Below, in pieces: positions 54,650 through 63,107 of a DNA stretch of 64,000 nucleotides. The stretch is taken from NCBI GenBank assembly GCA_002898255.1, contig BEIE01000001.1, positions 868,001-932,000 on the forward strand, written 5' to 3'. The notes below the pieces were generated by a model. That model saw only the letters and a list, made by a program, of their open reading frames with translations, was not told the origin of the DNA and did not search any database. The translations under genes and the position numbers were made by a program. This stretch comes from a bacterium HR28. GTDB lineage: Bacteria; Chloroflexota; Chloroflexia; Thermomicrobiales; Thermomicrobiaceae. Every line of letters starts with the position of its first letter. Position 1 is the stretch's first letter.

Positions 54650-55821
54650 TGGCTGTGCTGACCTATTTGGACAACGCGACCACAAGCTGGCCGAAACCCG
54701 ATGTGGTGATCCGAACGCTTGGGACATTCCTGGAACGAGCGAGCGGGGTGCCACTCCGTCCGGGTAATCGGCTGGCGACCGAGACATGGGAGGCGATCGA
54801 ACGGGTCCGCGAACGCCTGGCGGCGTTCTTCGGGGTTCCCGATCCGCGACGTGTACTTTTCACTGCCAGCGGAACCGATGCGCTCAATTTGGCGATTAAG
54901 GGCCTTTTGGGCCCGGGAGATCATGTTGTCACCACCGCGATCGAACACGATGCGGTGCGACGACCGCTGCGCACACTCGAGCTGTTTGGTGTCACTACGA
55001 CACGAGTCGGGGTCGGCCCAGATGGTCTGGTCGATCCCGTGGATGTGCAGCGAGCACTCCGACCGAACACGCGGCTCGTCATCATTGGCCATGCATCGAA
55101 TGTGACCGGCGCACTGCAACCAGTCGTGGAGATCGCGAATCGGGCACATGTGCAGGGCACGTTGGTCTTGGTGAATGCCGCCCAGACCGCAGGCGTCATT
55201 CCTTTCACGCTGGATGATCTTGGTGCCGATCTCCTCGCCCTAAGTGGCCACAAATGGCTGCTTGGTCCACCGGGCACTGGTGTGCTTGTCCTTGGTCCGC
55301 GCGTCGATCCGTCAGAGCTCGCACCGCTCCGCGAGGGAGCGACGGCGCGTGACGCACCGGACATCACCCAACTCTGGTCACTTCCTGAACGATACGAAGC
55401 GGGAACGCCGAATGCAGTTGGTATCGTTGCGCTTGGTGCCGCGTTGGAATGGCTTGTCCAAGAGGGGTTCACGACGCTGAGCGCGCGCTTGCGTCGGTTG
55501 ACCGACCGGCTCGTGGCTGGGTTGGAGACGATCCCAGGCGTACGGCTGCTGTCACCCTCGGATCCCCAGCGACGCGTGGCTGTGATTTCCTGCCTGGTGA
55601 GTGGATGGCGACCGGTCGATCTGGCAAGCGTTTTAGAGAAGACCTACGGGATCGTCGTCGGGGCTGGATTACACGGTGCGTCCGAGGCGTGTCGGACTCT
55701 TGGTGCGTATCCGCATGGGACCGTCCGCCTGTCGCCAGGGTGGTGCACGACTGAGGAAGACATCGACCGCGTCATCCTCGCGGTGGCGGAACTGGCGCGG
55801 ACACCAAGCCGAGCGGACTGA
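54646..55821 (+). CDS. Cysteine desulfurase-like class V aminotransferase
   Basis: 391 residues of the TIGR01977-like (am_tr_V) family. The PLP lysine is K203 in ALSGHKWLLGPPGTG, and YLDNATTSWPKP and ASGTDALNLAIKG are typical. In relatives the active-site Cys lies in a GLHCAPxAH motif. Here the stretch reads GLHGASEACRTLG: Gly344 where Cys is expected, and the only Cys is five residues on (C349). It may have lost, or shifted, desulfurase activity. It overlaps the ThiF-like gene by four bases. Confidence 0.82.
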   Translation: MMAVLTYLDNATTSWPKPDVVIRTLGTFLERASGVPLRPGNRLATETWEAIERVRERLAAFFGVPDPRRVLFTASGTDALNLAIKGLLGPGDHVVTTAIEHDAVRRPLRTLELFGVTTTRVGVGPDGLVDPVDVQRALRPNTRLVIIGHASNVTGALQPVVEIANRAHVQGTLVLVNAAQTAGVIPFTLDDLGADLLALSGHKWLLGPPGTGVLVLGPRVDPSELAPLREGATARDAPDITQLWSLPERYEAGTPNAVGIVALGAALEWLVQEGFTTLSARLRRLTDRLVAGLETIPGVRLLSPSDPQRRVAVISCLVSGWRPVDLASVLEKTYGIVVGAGLHGASEACRTLGAYPHGTVRLSPGWCTTEEDIDRVILAVAELARTPSRAD

Positions 55822-55832
55822 GGAGGCCAGCC

Positions 55833-56264
55833 ATGCCGCAGGAGCGCCGTTCGTCGCGTCTCGAAGAACAGATTCTTGAGATTCTCGAGAAGGCGGAGCG
55901 GGAACCACGCTGGCGTCGCTGGCTGCGGCGCTTGCGACGTCCCCGATTCCCCGCACCGCGTCGTGGGTTGCACGCACGGCGTTTCTCGTTTCCTGAGAGC
56001 ACTGCACTGCTGGCTGGAGCGTTTCTTCTTGCCTTGCTTGCCGTTCTCGTCCGCGACTGGTCGAGAACGCTCGCCATGCTGTTAGCGATTGCGAGTCTCC
56101 TGTCGTTCTTTGCGCCGGTAGTCCGGCAGCTCGCTCGTGGTCCGAGTTGGACGCCGGATCAACCGCGGCGCTGGCGCGGACGCGACATCGTACTGCCACC
56201 GGCGCGGCGCGGGATCATTGGTTGGTTCCGCTACCAGTGGTGGCGTCTGCGCCGCCGCTGGTGA
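55833..56264 (+). CDS. Small membrane protein
   Basis: 143 residues. A very basic cytosolic N-terminus (RWRRWLRRLRRPR) leads to two hydrophobic helices (about 57-98), then another basic tail (RWRGRDIVLPPARRG). No family is recognised. It lies 11 bases behind the desulfurase-like gene, with a GAGGAGGCC ribosome site. Confidence 0.7.
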   Translation: MPQERRSSRLEEQILEILEKAEREPRWRRWLRRLRRPRFPAPRRGLHARRFSFPESTALLAGAFLLALLAVLVRDWSRTLAMLLAIASLLSFFAPVVRQLARGPSWTPDQPRRWRGRDIVLPPARRGIIGWFRYQWWRLRRRW

Positions 56265-56352
56265 GTGTCCTCGCCTGCCGCCAAGATGCTATCCTGACTG
56301 CATTGAGCATGGAACGAGTCGTGTCGGCCGTGCGGGAGGGATTCGGGAAACG

Positions 56353-56826
56353 ATGCCGCGAGTGGTGAGCGATCTGGTGGATGTCTATGTGTTCCGCCGG
56401 CTCCCGCAACGACCGCCACATGAGGTGCAGTTTTTGCTGTTACGTCGCCGTGCAGATGGGCCCCTGGGTGGGACCTGGCATGCGGTGCACGGACGAATCC
56501 TGCCGCAGGAGCGAGCAGTAGAGGCAGCTGCCCGGGAGCTCCTCGAGCAGACCGGACTCGTACCACAGCGCCTCTACTCTGCCGATTACATCGCGCAATT
56601 TTACGATCATACCAATGATGCGATCGTGCTTGCACCGACCTTCGCCGCGCTGGTCGAACCCCGGGCAACGGTGCGACTCTCCGCTGCGCATGACGATTAC
56701 GCCTGGTGCGATCTCGACGAGGCAGTTGCACGCCTCCTCTGGACGAGTCAGCGCTGGGCGGTCCGCCATATCCACGCGGTGATTGCCTGTGGGGGCGAGG
56801 AAGCAGAGTACTACGCGCTGACTTAA
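56353..56826 (+). CDS. Nudix hydrolase
   Basis: 157 residues from the ATG of [11 protein letters not shown]. The Nudix box (47-69) reads [18 protein letters not shown], then EQTGL, matching Gx5Ex7REUxEExGU except that the second Glu of EE is Gln (Q66). It hydrolyses a nucleoside diphosphate-linked compound; the substrate is not evident. The 3' end overlaps mreB by four bases, stop to stop. Confidence 0.85.
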   Translation: MPRVVSDLVDVYVFRRLPQRPPHEVQFLLLRRRADGPLGGTWHAVHGRILPQERAVEAAARELLEQTGLVPQRLYSADYIAQFYDHTNDAIVLAPTFAALVEPRATVRLSAAHDDYAWCDLDEAVARLLWTSQRWAVRHIHAVIACGGEEAEYYALT

Positions 56827-57827
56827 ATTTCTTCGAGGCTATCCCGGATCACGTCGAAATACTCAAGTGCCAGCCCCGTGCCGATGGCCACGCAACTTAA
56901 AGGATCGTCGGCCACAAAGCAAGGCACGCCAGTCACCTCAGTGAGCAGGCGATCCAGATTTCGGAGCAACGCGCCGCCACCGGTCAACACCATCCCCTTG
57001 TCAATGATGTCGGAGGCAAGTTCGGGTGGCGTCTCTTCCAACACGGCACGGACAGTAGAGAGGATCGCCTCGAGCGGTTCGGCGATCGCCTCCACGACCT
57101 CGTTCGCATGGAGTTGGATCGTTCGTGGCAGGCCAGTCACCTCGTCCCGGCCACGAACCTCCATAACCATATCTTCTTCGACCGGTAGCGCTGAGCCGAT
57201 AGCTATCTTAATTTCTTCCGCTGTACGCTCACCGATGCGCAGGTTGTGCTTACGCTTGACGTACGCAGCAATCGCGTCGTCCAGGTGGTTCCCACCGATC
57301 CGTACTGACTTGGCTACAACAATGCCGTTCAGGGAAATGACTGCGACTTCGGTGGTCCCGCCACCGATGTCGATGACCATATTGCCACTCGGGTCAGCGA
57401 TCGGAATACGCGCGCCGATCGCGGCTGCTAGTGGCTCAGCGATGAGATATGCGCGGCGAGCTCCCGCGTTGAGCGCCGCATCACGCACCGCGCGGCGCTC
57501 AACGCTCGTCACGCCAGCAGGTACAGAGATCATGACCTCGGGTCGGATGAGCGAGAAGCGGCCGACCGCCTTGTTGATGAAGTAGCGCAGCATCTCTTGC
57601 GTCACCACGTAATCCGCGATGACGCCGTTCCGCATTGGGCGGATGACCTCGATCGTATCGCGGGGTTCGCGCCCGAGCATGTTCCGCGCTTCAATGCCAA
57701 CGGCCTTCACCCGACCGTCCTTGGCCGAAATGGCAACCACCGATGGCTCGTTGATCACAATGCCACGCCCCCGCACGTAGACAAGGACGTTTGCTGTTCC
57801 CAGATCGATTCCTAGCTGCTTCGCCAC
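56823..57827 (-). CDS. mreB: MreB/Mbl, actin-like cell-shape protein
   Basis: 334 residues of the bacterial actin fold. [17 protein letters not shown] (6-22) is the first phosphate loop, with [15 protein letters not shown] the second and [16 protein letters not shown] the adenosine motif. It directs cell-wall insertion under the membrane. No mreC, mreD or rodA follows, so it stands alone. Confidence 0.95.
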   Translation of the reverse strand: MAKQLGIDLGTANVLVYVRGRGIVINEPSVVAISAKDGRVKAVGIEARNMLGREPRDTIEVIRPMRNGVIADYVVTQEMLRYFINKAVGRFSLIRPEVMISVPAGVTSVERRAVRDAALNAGARRAYLIAEPLAAAIGARIPIADPSGNMVIDIGGGTTEVAVISLNGIVVAKSVRIGGNHLDDAIAAYVKRKHNLRIGERTAEEIKIAIGSALPVEEDMVMEVRGRDEVTGLPRTIQLHANEVVEAIAEPLEAILSTVRAVLEETPPELASDIIDKGMVLTGGGALLRNLDRLLTEVTGVPCFVADDPLSCVAIGTGLALEYFDVIRDSLEEI

Positions 57828-57892
57828 GACCCGTCACCCCACTACGCTGTCGCTATCTGTGTCCGCGGACCGCATGCTCGATCTCGAGAGGA

Positions 57893-57898
57893 ATTCTA
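57893..57898 (-). promoter_or_regulatory. -10 box for mreB
   Basis: Minus-strand TAGAAT about 65 bases before the mreB start. The -35 is weak. Confidence 0.4.
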
Positions 57899-58007
57899 GC
57901 ATCACGACAGTTGCGGGGAGTTCGGCTTCCCGGCGGGATTTTTGTACTCTCACAAGATCATAGCGTCGAATCCTTGATGCACCGCCTCACTCCAGAAGGC
58001 GCAGCGG

Positions 58008-59003
58008 TTACTTACGCCAGGTCCGGGAAGCGGAAAACGGGCAGGCAGGGAGCAGCCGTGGCACAATCCGGACCGCAGCGAGCAGCCCGGTGAGTTCGAC
58101 CAGGGTCTGGGTGACGATAACCAGCGCCGCGAGGGAGTGTTCCCGCGGCAGTGCCAGCGCAAGCGGAAGGACGACCAGCGAGTTGCGTGTCAGTGCGCTG
58201 AAGACCAGTGCTCGCCCGCGTGGCGGATCGAGTTTGAATGCTCGTGCAATCAGTGGTCCCAGAAGTCCGATCGTCACTTGATATGCAAGATAGAGCGGTA
58301 CGATGCCTGCGAGATCGAGGAATGCACTCCTCACCCGCACAATCTGGGACCCGACGATCACCAGGAGCGTCAGGGCCAACATTGGAGCCGGTAGCCATCT
58401 TGCGACGTCAGTCACGCGGCCGAGGACTGGATAGCGCAATGACAGGTACTGAAGCGCGAGTGTGATGCCGAGTGGGAGAGCGATCAGGAACGCAAATGCT
58501 TCCAGGAACGGCTTCAGATCGATGATGTTCCGGGCTGATTCGGCGAGGAACAACCACAGATAGCCTGGCAACAGCAGGACCTGTGCCACGAGGAGAACAG
58601 GTGTTGAGCCGAGGACGATCCGCTCGTCACCACCACCGAGCCGGGTGAACACGATCACGTAGTCGATGCAGGGCGCAAGGAGGACCAGATAAAGCCCGAG
58701 AAGCACTGCGGGTTGCTGCGGTGCTAGATGGGCAAGAAGCCAGACGACAACTGGCACGACAACGAAATTTGTCGTGAGGGTGGCCACGAGGTAGCGACGA
58801 TCGGTGAGGGCTCGTCTGAACCTGCCAAAAGGGATTTGCAGAAACATGGAAGTGAGCAGAATTGCCAAGGCTGGGTAAACCAGCAGTTCGAAGACGGTGT
58901 GGATTCCAGGGAAGAAGAGCCCCGCCGAACCGCCGGCTGTTAATCCAGCAAAGGCGATCCAGATCTGATGACGTTCAAGAGCGTCATGCTCCAAGCGCTT
59001 CAT
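58008..59003 (-). CDS. ACR3/bile acid:Na+ symporter family transporter
   Basis: 331 residues with about ten hydrophobic helices. LLAPCIDYVIVFTRLGGGDE (109-128) resembles the ACR3 arsenite permease core, with the conserved Pro-Cys (C112) that is essential in ACR3. The bile-acid symporter family shares this fold, so the substrate may be arsenite or an organic anion. No arsR or arsC is adjacent. ATG start. Confidence 0.82.
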   Translation of the reverse strand: MKRLEHDALERHQIWIAFAGLTAGGSAGLFFPGIHTVFELLVYPALAILLTSMFLQIPFGRFRRALTDRRYLVATLTTNFVVVPVVVWLLAHLAPQQPAVLLGLYLVLLAPCIDYVIVFTRLGGGDERIVLGSTPVLLVAQVLLLPGYLWLFLAESARNIIDLKPFLEAFAFLIALPLGITLALQYLSLRYPVLGRVTDVARWLPAPMLALTLLVIVGSQIVRVRSAFLDLAGIVPLYLAYQVTIGLLGPLIARAFKLDPPRGRALVFSALTRNSLVVLPLALALPREHSLAALVIVTQTLVELTGLLAAVRIVPRLLPACPFSASRTWRK

Positions 59004-59433
59004 GATGCGTCACTGAGTCGAACTGCCCCGATACCGAACGGTGTCCCGCAAAGCTGCGCCTGAGGCTTCCATGCGTTGGTCGCTCCATCGAGCTTACCCG
59101 CGCTGGGAAAAGGGTGGTACGCCCCTATTCGACGATCAGTGAGTGGTTACCGCTGATTCGCTGAGGATCGACGCCTTTGGCGAGGTCGAGGAGCAGAGGG
59201 GTAGCTTGGCCCGTGCGAGGATCGCTGCTCGTCGAGCTCATCCGCGACGCGTGCTGTGATCGAGCTTGCTTTTTACGGCTTGCTCAGACCCTGATTAGGT
59301 AGGTAAGCCGCAGGGTGACGCGATGCCAGCCGCAGTCACACCGGCCGGCTGTCCAGTGATCATCGGAGCGGGTGGGACGACTTGACGGCGGTGCGCGCCC
59401 CTGTTTCCATGGGCTAGGGTAGAGGAGACTGTG
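59004..59433. other. Gap between divergent transporter and oxidoreductase
   Basis: No gene is evident. TAGGGT (59415-59420) precedes the oxidase start by 13 bases and may be a weak -10 or only part of its ribosome-site region. Nothing structured is recognised. Confidence 0.45.
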
Positions 59434-60615
59434 ATGCGCACGACTGCCGAAGTGGTGGTTGTTGGTGCAGGGATCATCGGGGCGAGTACCGCGTACTGGC
59501 TCACCGAAATGGGGCTGCGCGACGTCGTCATCGTAGAGCAGCGGGTACCTGCGGCGGGTGCGACCGGCAAATCTGGTGCACTTGTGCGGCTTCATTACCC
59601 AAACCCATATGAGACACGCCTCGCGTTAGAAAGCCTGCGCTTCTTCCAGGAATGGGAAGCGCGTGTCGGAACACCCTCACCGTTCGTCCGCACCGGCTTT
59701 CTCCAGATCGTCGCGGCCAGCGACGAGGAGAAGCTCCAGGCCAACGTCACAATGCAACAGGCGCTTGGTGCTCCGGTCGAGCTACTGACGGCCGAGCAAG
59801 TTGCCGAGCTCGAACCCTGGTGCGATGTGACGGGGATCACGGTTGCTGCCTACGAACCAGAGAGTGGCTATGCCGATCCGGTCGCCGCGACTCTTGGGTT
59901 GCTTGAGCGGGCACGGCGGAACGGCGCGGAGCTCCGCATCGGGGAACGGGCCACAGGAGTGGAGATCATCGGTGGACGCGTCGGTGGCGTGCAGACAAGC
60001 GCCGGACGGATCGCCGCGCCGTTTGTTGTGTTGACGCCGGGGCCATGGGCGAATAGTTTGCTTGCTGCGCTGGGCCTCGATTACGGCCTCATACCGCGAC
60101 GCGTGCAGGTTGTTGTTTTCCGCTGGCCGATAGAGCCGGCACCACGGCACTGTTGTGGCATCGATACCGCTCTGGGCATGTGGTTCCGCCCGGAGGGTGA
60201 GACGGCGACGCTCGTTGGGCTGGAGTCGGGAATTCGCCAGGTAGATCCGGATCGGTATGCCGAGACCACAGATCCTGATTTTGTCGCTCCTGCCCGGACA
60301 GCAATCGCCCAGCGATATCCGATGCTGATGCAGGGTATCGTGCGTGGTGGATGGGCCGGAGTCGTTATGCAGAGCCCAGATGGGCGACCGCTCTTCGGCC
60401 CGATACCAGAGTATTCTGGACTATTCGCGTTTTTGGGTGATTCCGGAACGTCGTTCAAAACGGCTCCTGCAGTCGGGCGGGTTCTTGCCGAGTGGATCGT
60501 TGAGGGAATGCCGCGCCAGGATGTTCAGGCGTTTCGGGTCACGCGCCTCGCTGAGGGGAGACCCTGGATCGATCCGACCGACTATAGTCGGCCAGATCGC
60601 ACTGTCTCTCGGTGA
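59434..60615 (+). CDS. FAD-dependent oxidoreductase, sarcosine oxidase beta-like
   Basis: 393 residues of the DAO family. VVVVGAGIIGASTAYWLTEMG (7-27) is the FAD site; GATGKSGALVRLHYPNPYE and FGPIPEYSGLFAFLGDSGTSFK are typical of sarcosine oxidase beta/monomeric amine oxidases. The substrate (a secondary or tertiary amino acid) is not known. ATG start behind GAGGAG. It resembles the ThiO-like gene at 48493 in fold but not closely. The 3' end overlaps mgtA by 34 bases. Confidence 0.85.
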   Translation: MRTTAEVVVVGAGIIGASTAYWLTEMGLRDVVIVEQRVPAAGATGKSGALVRLHYPNPYETRLALESLRFFQEWEARVGTPSPFVRTGFLQIVAASDEEKLQANVTMQQALGAPVELLTAEQVAELEPWCDVTGITVAAYEPESGYADPVAATLGLLERARRNGAELRIGERATGVEIIGGRVGGVQTSAGRIAAPFVVLTPGPWANSLLAALGLDYGLIPRRVQVVVFRWPIEPAPRHCCGIDTALGMWFRPEGETATLVGLESGIRQVDPDRYAETTDPDFVAPARTAIAQRYPMLMQGIVRGGWAGVVMQSPDGRPLFGPIPEYSGLFAFLGDSGTSFKTAPAVGRVLAEWIVEGMPRQDVQAFRVTRLAEGRPWIDPTDYSRPDRTVSR

Positions 60616-63107
60616 CGGTGGTTCCACCAGGCGTAGAGTGCCCGTTTTGCGAGTTCGACCAGTACCAGGTAGCTTGCGACTGCACCTGCGAGGAACGCCA
60701 GATATGCCGGCGGCAGTGGGACGAAGCCAAGGAACGCAGCGAGTGGGCTGTACGGAAGCCACAGGCCAATGAGGACGATTGCAAGCACGTTCAGCGCCAG
60801 CGCTGGGCTTGGTAACCAGCGCCAAGGAGCTCGGGCCGTCCGGATGACGAAGACGACAAGACACTGCGTGACCAAGGACTCAACAAACCAGCCAGTGTGG
60901 AAGAGCGTCTCATCCGCACGAAAGAGGAACAGCAGGACGGCGAAGGTCAGGAAATCGAAGAGCGAGCTGACCGGTCCGAGGACAAGCATTGCAGTCCGGA
61001 CAAAACCGATATCCCAGCGACGCGGTGAGGCAGTAAGCTGAGGGTCAACCCGGTCGCGGGGAATGGCAACTTGCGCGAGATCGTACAGAAAGTTGTTCAA
61101 CAGAATCTGGTGCGGAAGCATAGGTAAGAACGGCAACAATGCGGCCGCACCAGCCATGCTGAAGACATTGCCAAAGTTGGAACTCGTCTCCATGAGGAGG
61201 AACGTCATCACGTTGGAAAAGGCGCGGCGTCCCTCCAGGATTCCCTCGTGGAGTGTTGAGAGGCGTCGGTCCAGGAGCACGATGTCCGCAGCTTCCCGTG
61301 CGATATCGACGGCGTTCACGACCGAGATGCCGACGTCCGCTGCGTGCAAGGAGGGTGCATCGTTAATCCCGTCCCCCAGGTACGCGACTGCATGACCGTG
61401 GGCCTTGAGCGCGAGTACGATGCGGTGCTTTTGAGCTGGTGTGACCCGTGCGAAGATATCCGCTTCCTCTACCAGACGCTCGAGTGCAAGGGGCTCAAGG
61501 CGTTCAAGTTCGCTGCCGAGAACGATGCGCTCAGCTGGGAGTCCAACGGCACGGCAGACCGCCGCTGCGACGAGTTCGTTGTCACCTGTGAGAAGTTTCA
61601 CGCGTACCCCATCAGCGGCGAGCTGTGCGAGTGTTTCCCTCGCTTCGGACAACGGTGGGTCGGCAAAAGCGAGGAATCCCGCCAAGACAAGCTCGTTCTC
61701 GTCCTCAGGACGAAGTGGATGAGGTGATTCCCACGCTCGCCATGCGACTGCGAGCACGCGGAGCCCTTCGGCGCTCAATTGCCGAAAGAGACTTGCAGCG
61801 TTCTGTCGCATCGTCTCGTCGAACGGCTGGACGATGCCACGTTCGTCTTCAAATGCGGTGCATGCTGGCAGGATCGCCTCCGGAGCGCCCTTAGTGATCA
61901 GGAGTGGCGGCTCACCCAGGAGGCGAACGACGACCGAGACCCGGCGACGTTCGAAGTCGAAAGGAAGTTCGTCTACTTTCGTGAATGTCGGCAATGTAGG
62001 AGGTTCGGTAGCCAGCAGTGCCTGATCGAACGGGCTTGCCAAGCCGGACTGGGCGCGCGCGTTGATCCAGCCCAGCTGCAGTACTCGCGAAGAGTCGTTC
62101 CCTGCGAGGGTCAGTGCCCGCATCAGACGCATCTCGCCGAGCGTCAGCGTTCCGGTCTTGTCACTGCAGACAATGTCGATGCTGCCTAGGTTCTCGATTG
62201 CTGGCAGTGACTTGACAAGCACGCGGCGCCGAGCCATCCGGATTGCTCCCTGAGCGAGAGCGATGGTGACGATCATCGGCAAAAACTCCGGGGTGAGGCC
62301 GACCGCGAGCGCGACGGCGAAGAGCAAGGAGTCCAGAGGTGCACGACCAAGTGAGAGCGTGACGGCGAGGACGACAAGCACCAGCGCAACGATGGTACGA
62401 GTGATCAGGTGACTAAACTCGCGAAGACCGCGTTGGAACTCGGTCTCAGGGGGCGGTGCACCGAGCCGGGCGACGATACCACCGAAAAGCGTGTTTTTCC
62501 CCGTAGCGACCACCTCGGCGATGCCGGAGCCGGAAACGACCGAGGAACCGAGAAACACCATGTGCACGGCGTCCGGATCCTGGCTCGGCGGTGCAGTTGG
62601 ATTCGCCTGCTTCTCGACCGGAAATGATTCCCCAGTCAACGCTGCTTGCTGGACTGTGAGGTGTATCGCTTCCAGCAGGCGTGCATCGGCGGGTACCAGA
62701 TCGCCAGCGGTGAGGCGAATGACGTCACCGGGTACGAGTGTCCAGCGCGGGAGTTCCTGCCAGGTCCCGTCACGAAGCACAGTCGCCGTCGGCACGATGC
62801 TCACAGACAGGCGCTCCACGGCGCGCTGCGATCGATACGCTTGGACGAAGTTCACTGTCGTGCTGGCGAGGACGATCGAGACAATGAGTATGGCATCCAC
62901 GAACTCGCCGAGGAGTGCTGCGATCCCACTCGCAACGAGCAGGACGAATGTCAACGGCTCGACGAACAACTGCAAGAACTGCACAAGCGCTCGGCGGCGT
63001 TGCGGTGGCGCCGGCTCGTTCGGCCCAAAGCGCCGAAGGCGCTTGGCTGCCTCTGTGCTGGTCAGCCCGAGCGGTATTTCTGTAGTAATGCTCGTCTGTT
63101 CAGCCAC
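60582..63107 (-). CDS. mgtA: MgtA-type Mg2+-importing P-type ATPase
   Basis: P-type ATPase (P3B) that moves Mg2+ inward. From the GTG at 63107, which overlaps the MFS stop, it has 841 residues; an ORF start further up is inside the MFS gene. It has ALTGESFPVEK near 160, the phosphorylated Asp in SDKTGTL near 315, and GDGINDAP near 578, with ten hydrophobic helices. The pattern matches MgtA rather than a heavy-metal or Ca2+ pump. Confidence 0.9.
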   Translation of the reverse strand: MAEQTSITTEIPLGLTSTEAAKRLRRFGPNEPAPPQRRRALVQFLQLFVEPLTFVLLVASGIAALLGEFVDAILIVSIVLASTTVNFVQAYRSQRAVERLSVSIVPTATVLRDGTWQELPRWTLVPGDVIRLTAGDLVPADARLLEAIHLTVQQAALTGESFPVEKQANPTAPPSQDPDAVHMVFLGSSVVSGSGIAEVVATGKNTLFGGIVARLGAPPPETEFQRGLREFSHLITRTIVALVLVVLAVTLSLGRAPLDSLLFAVALAVGLTPEFLPMIVTIALAQGAIRMARRRVLVKSLPAIENLGSIDIVCSDKTGTLTLGEMRLMRALTLAGNDSSRVLQLGWINARAQSGLASPFDQALLATEPPTLPTFTKVDELPFDFERRRVSVVVRLLGEPPLLITKGAPEAILPACTAFEDERGIVQPFDETMRQNAASLFRQLSAEGLRVLAVAWRAWESPHPLRPEDENELVLAGFLAFADPPLSEARETLAQLAADGVRVKLLTGDNELVAAAVCRAVGLPAERIVLGSELERLEPLALERLVEEADIFARVTPAQKHRIVLALKAHGHAVAYLGDGINDAPSLHAADVGISVVNAVDIAREAADIVLLDRRLSTLHEGILEGRRAFSNVMTFLLMETSSNFGNVFSMAGAAALLPFLPMLPHQILLNNFLYDLAQVAIPRDRVDPQLTASPRRWDIGFVRTAMLVLGPVSSLFDFLTFAVLLFLFRADETLFHTGWFVESLVTQCLVVFVIRTARAPWRWLPSPALALNVLAIVLIGLWLPYSPLAAFLGFVPLPPAYLAFLAGAVASYLVLVELAKRALYAWWNHRHRETVRSGRL

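Noticed and set aside
59281-59400. Cobalamin-like GCCAGCCGC stretch in the gap before the FAD oxidase
   Set aside because: It lacks the B12-box and other conserved blocks, so it is not called a riboswitch.
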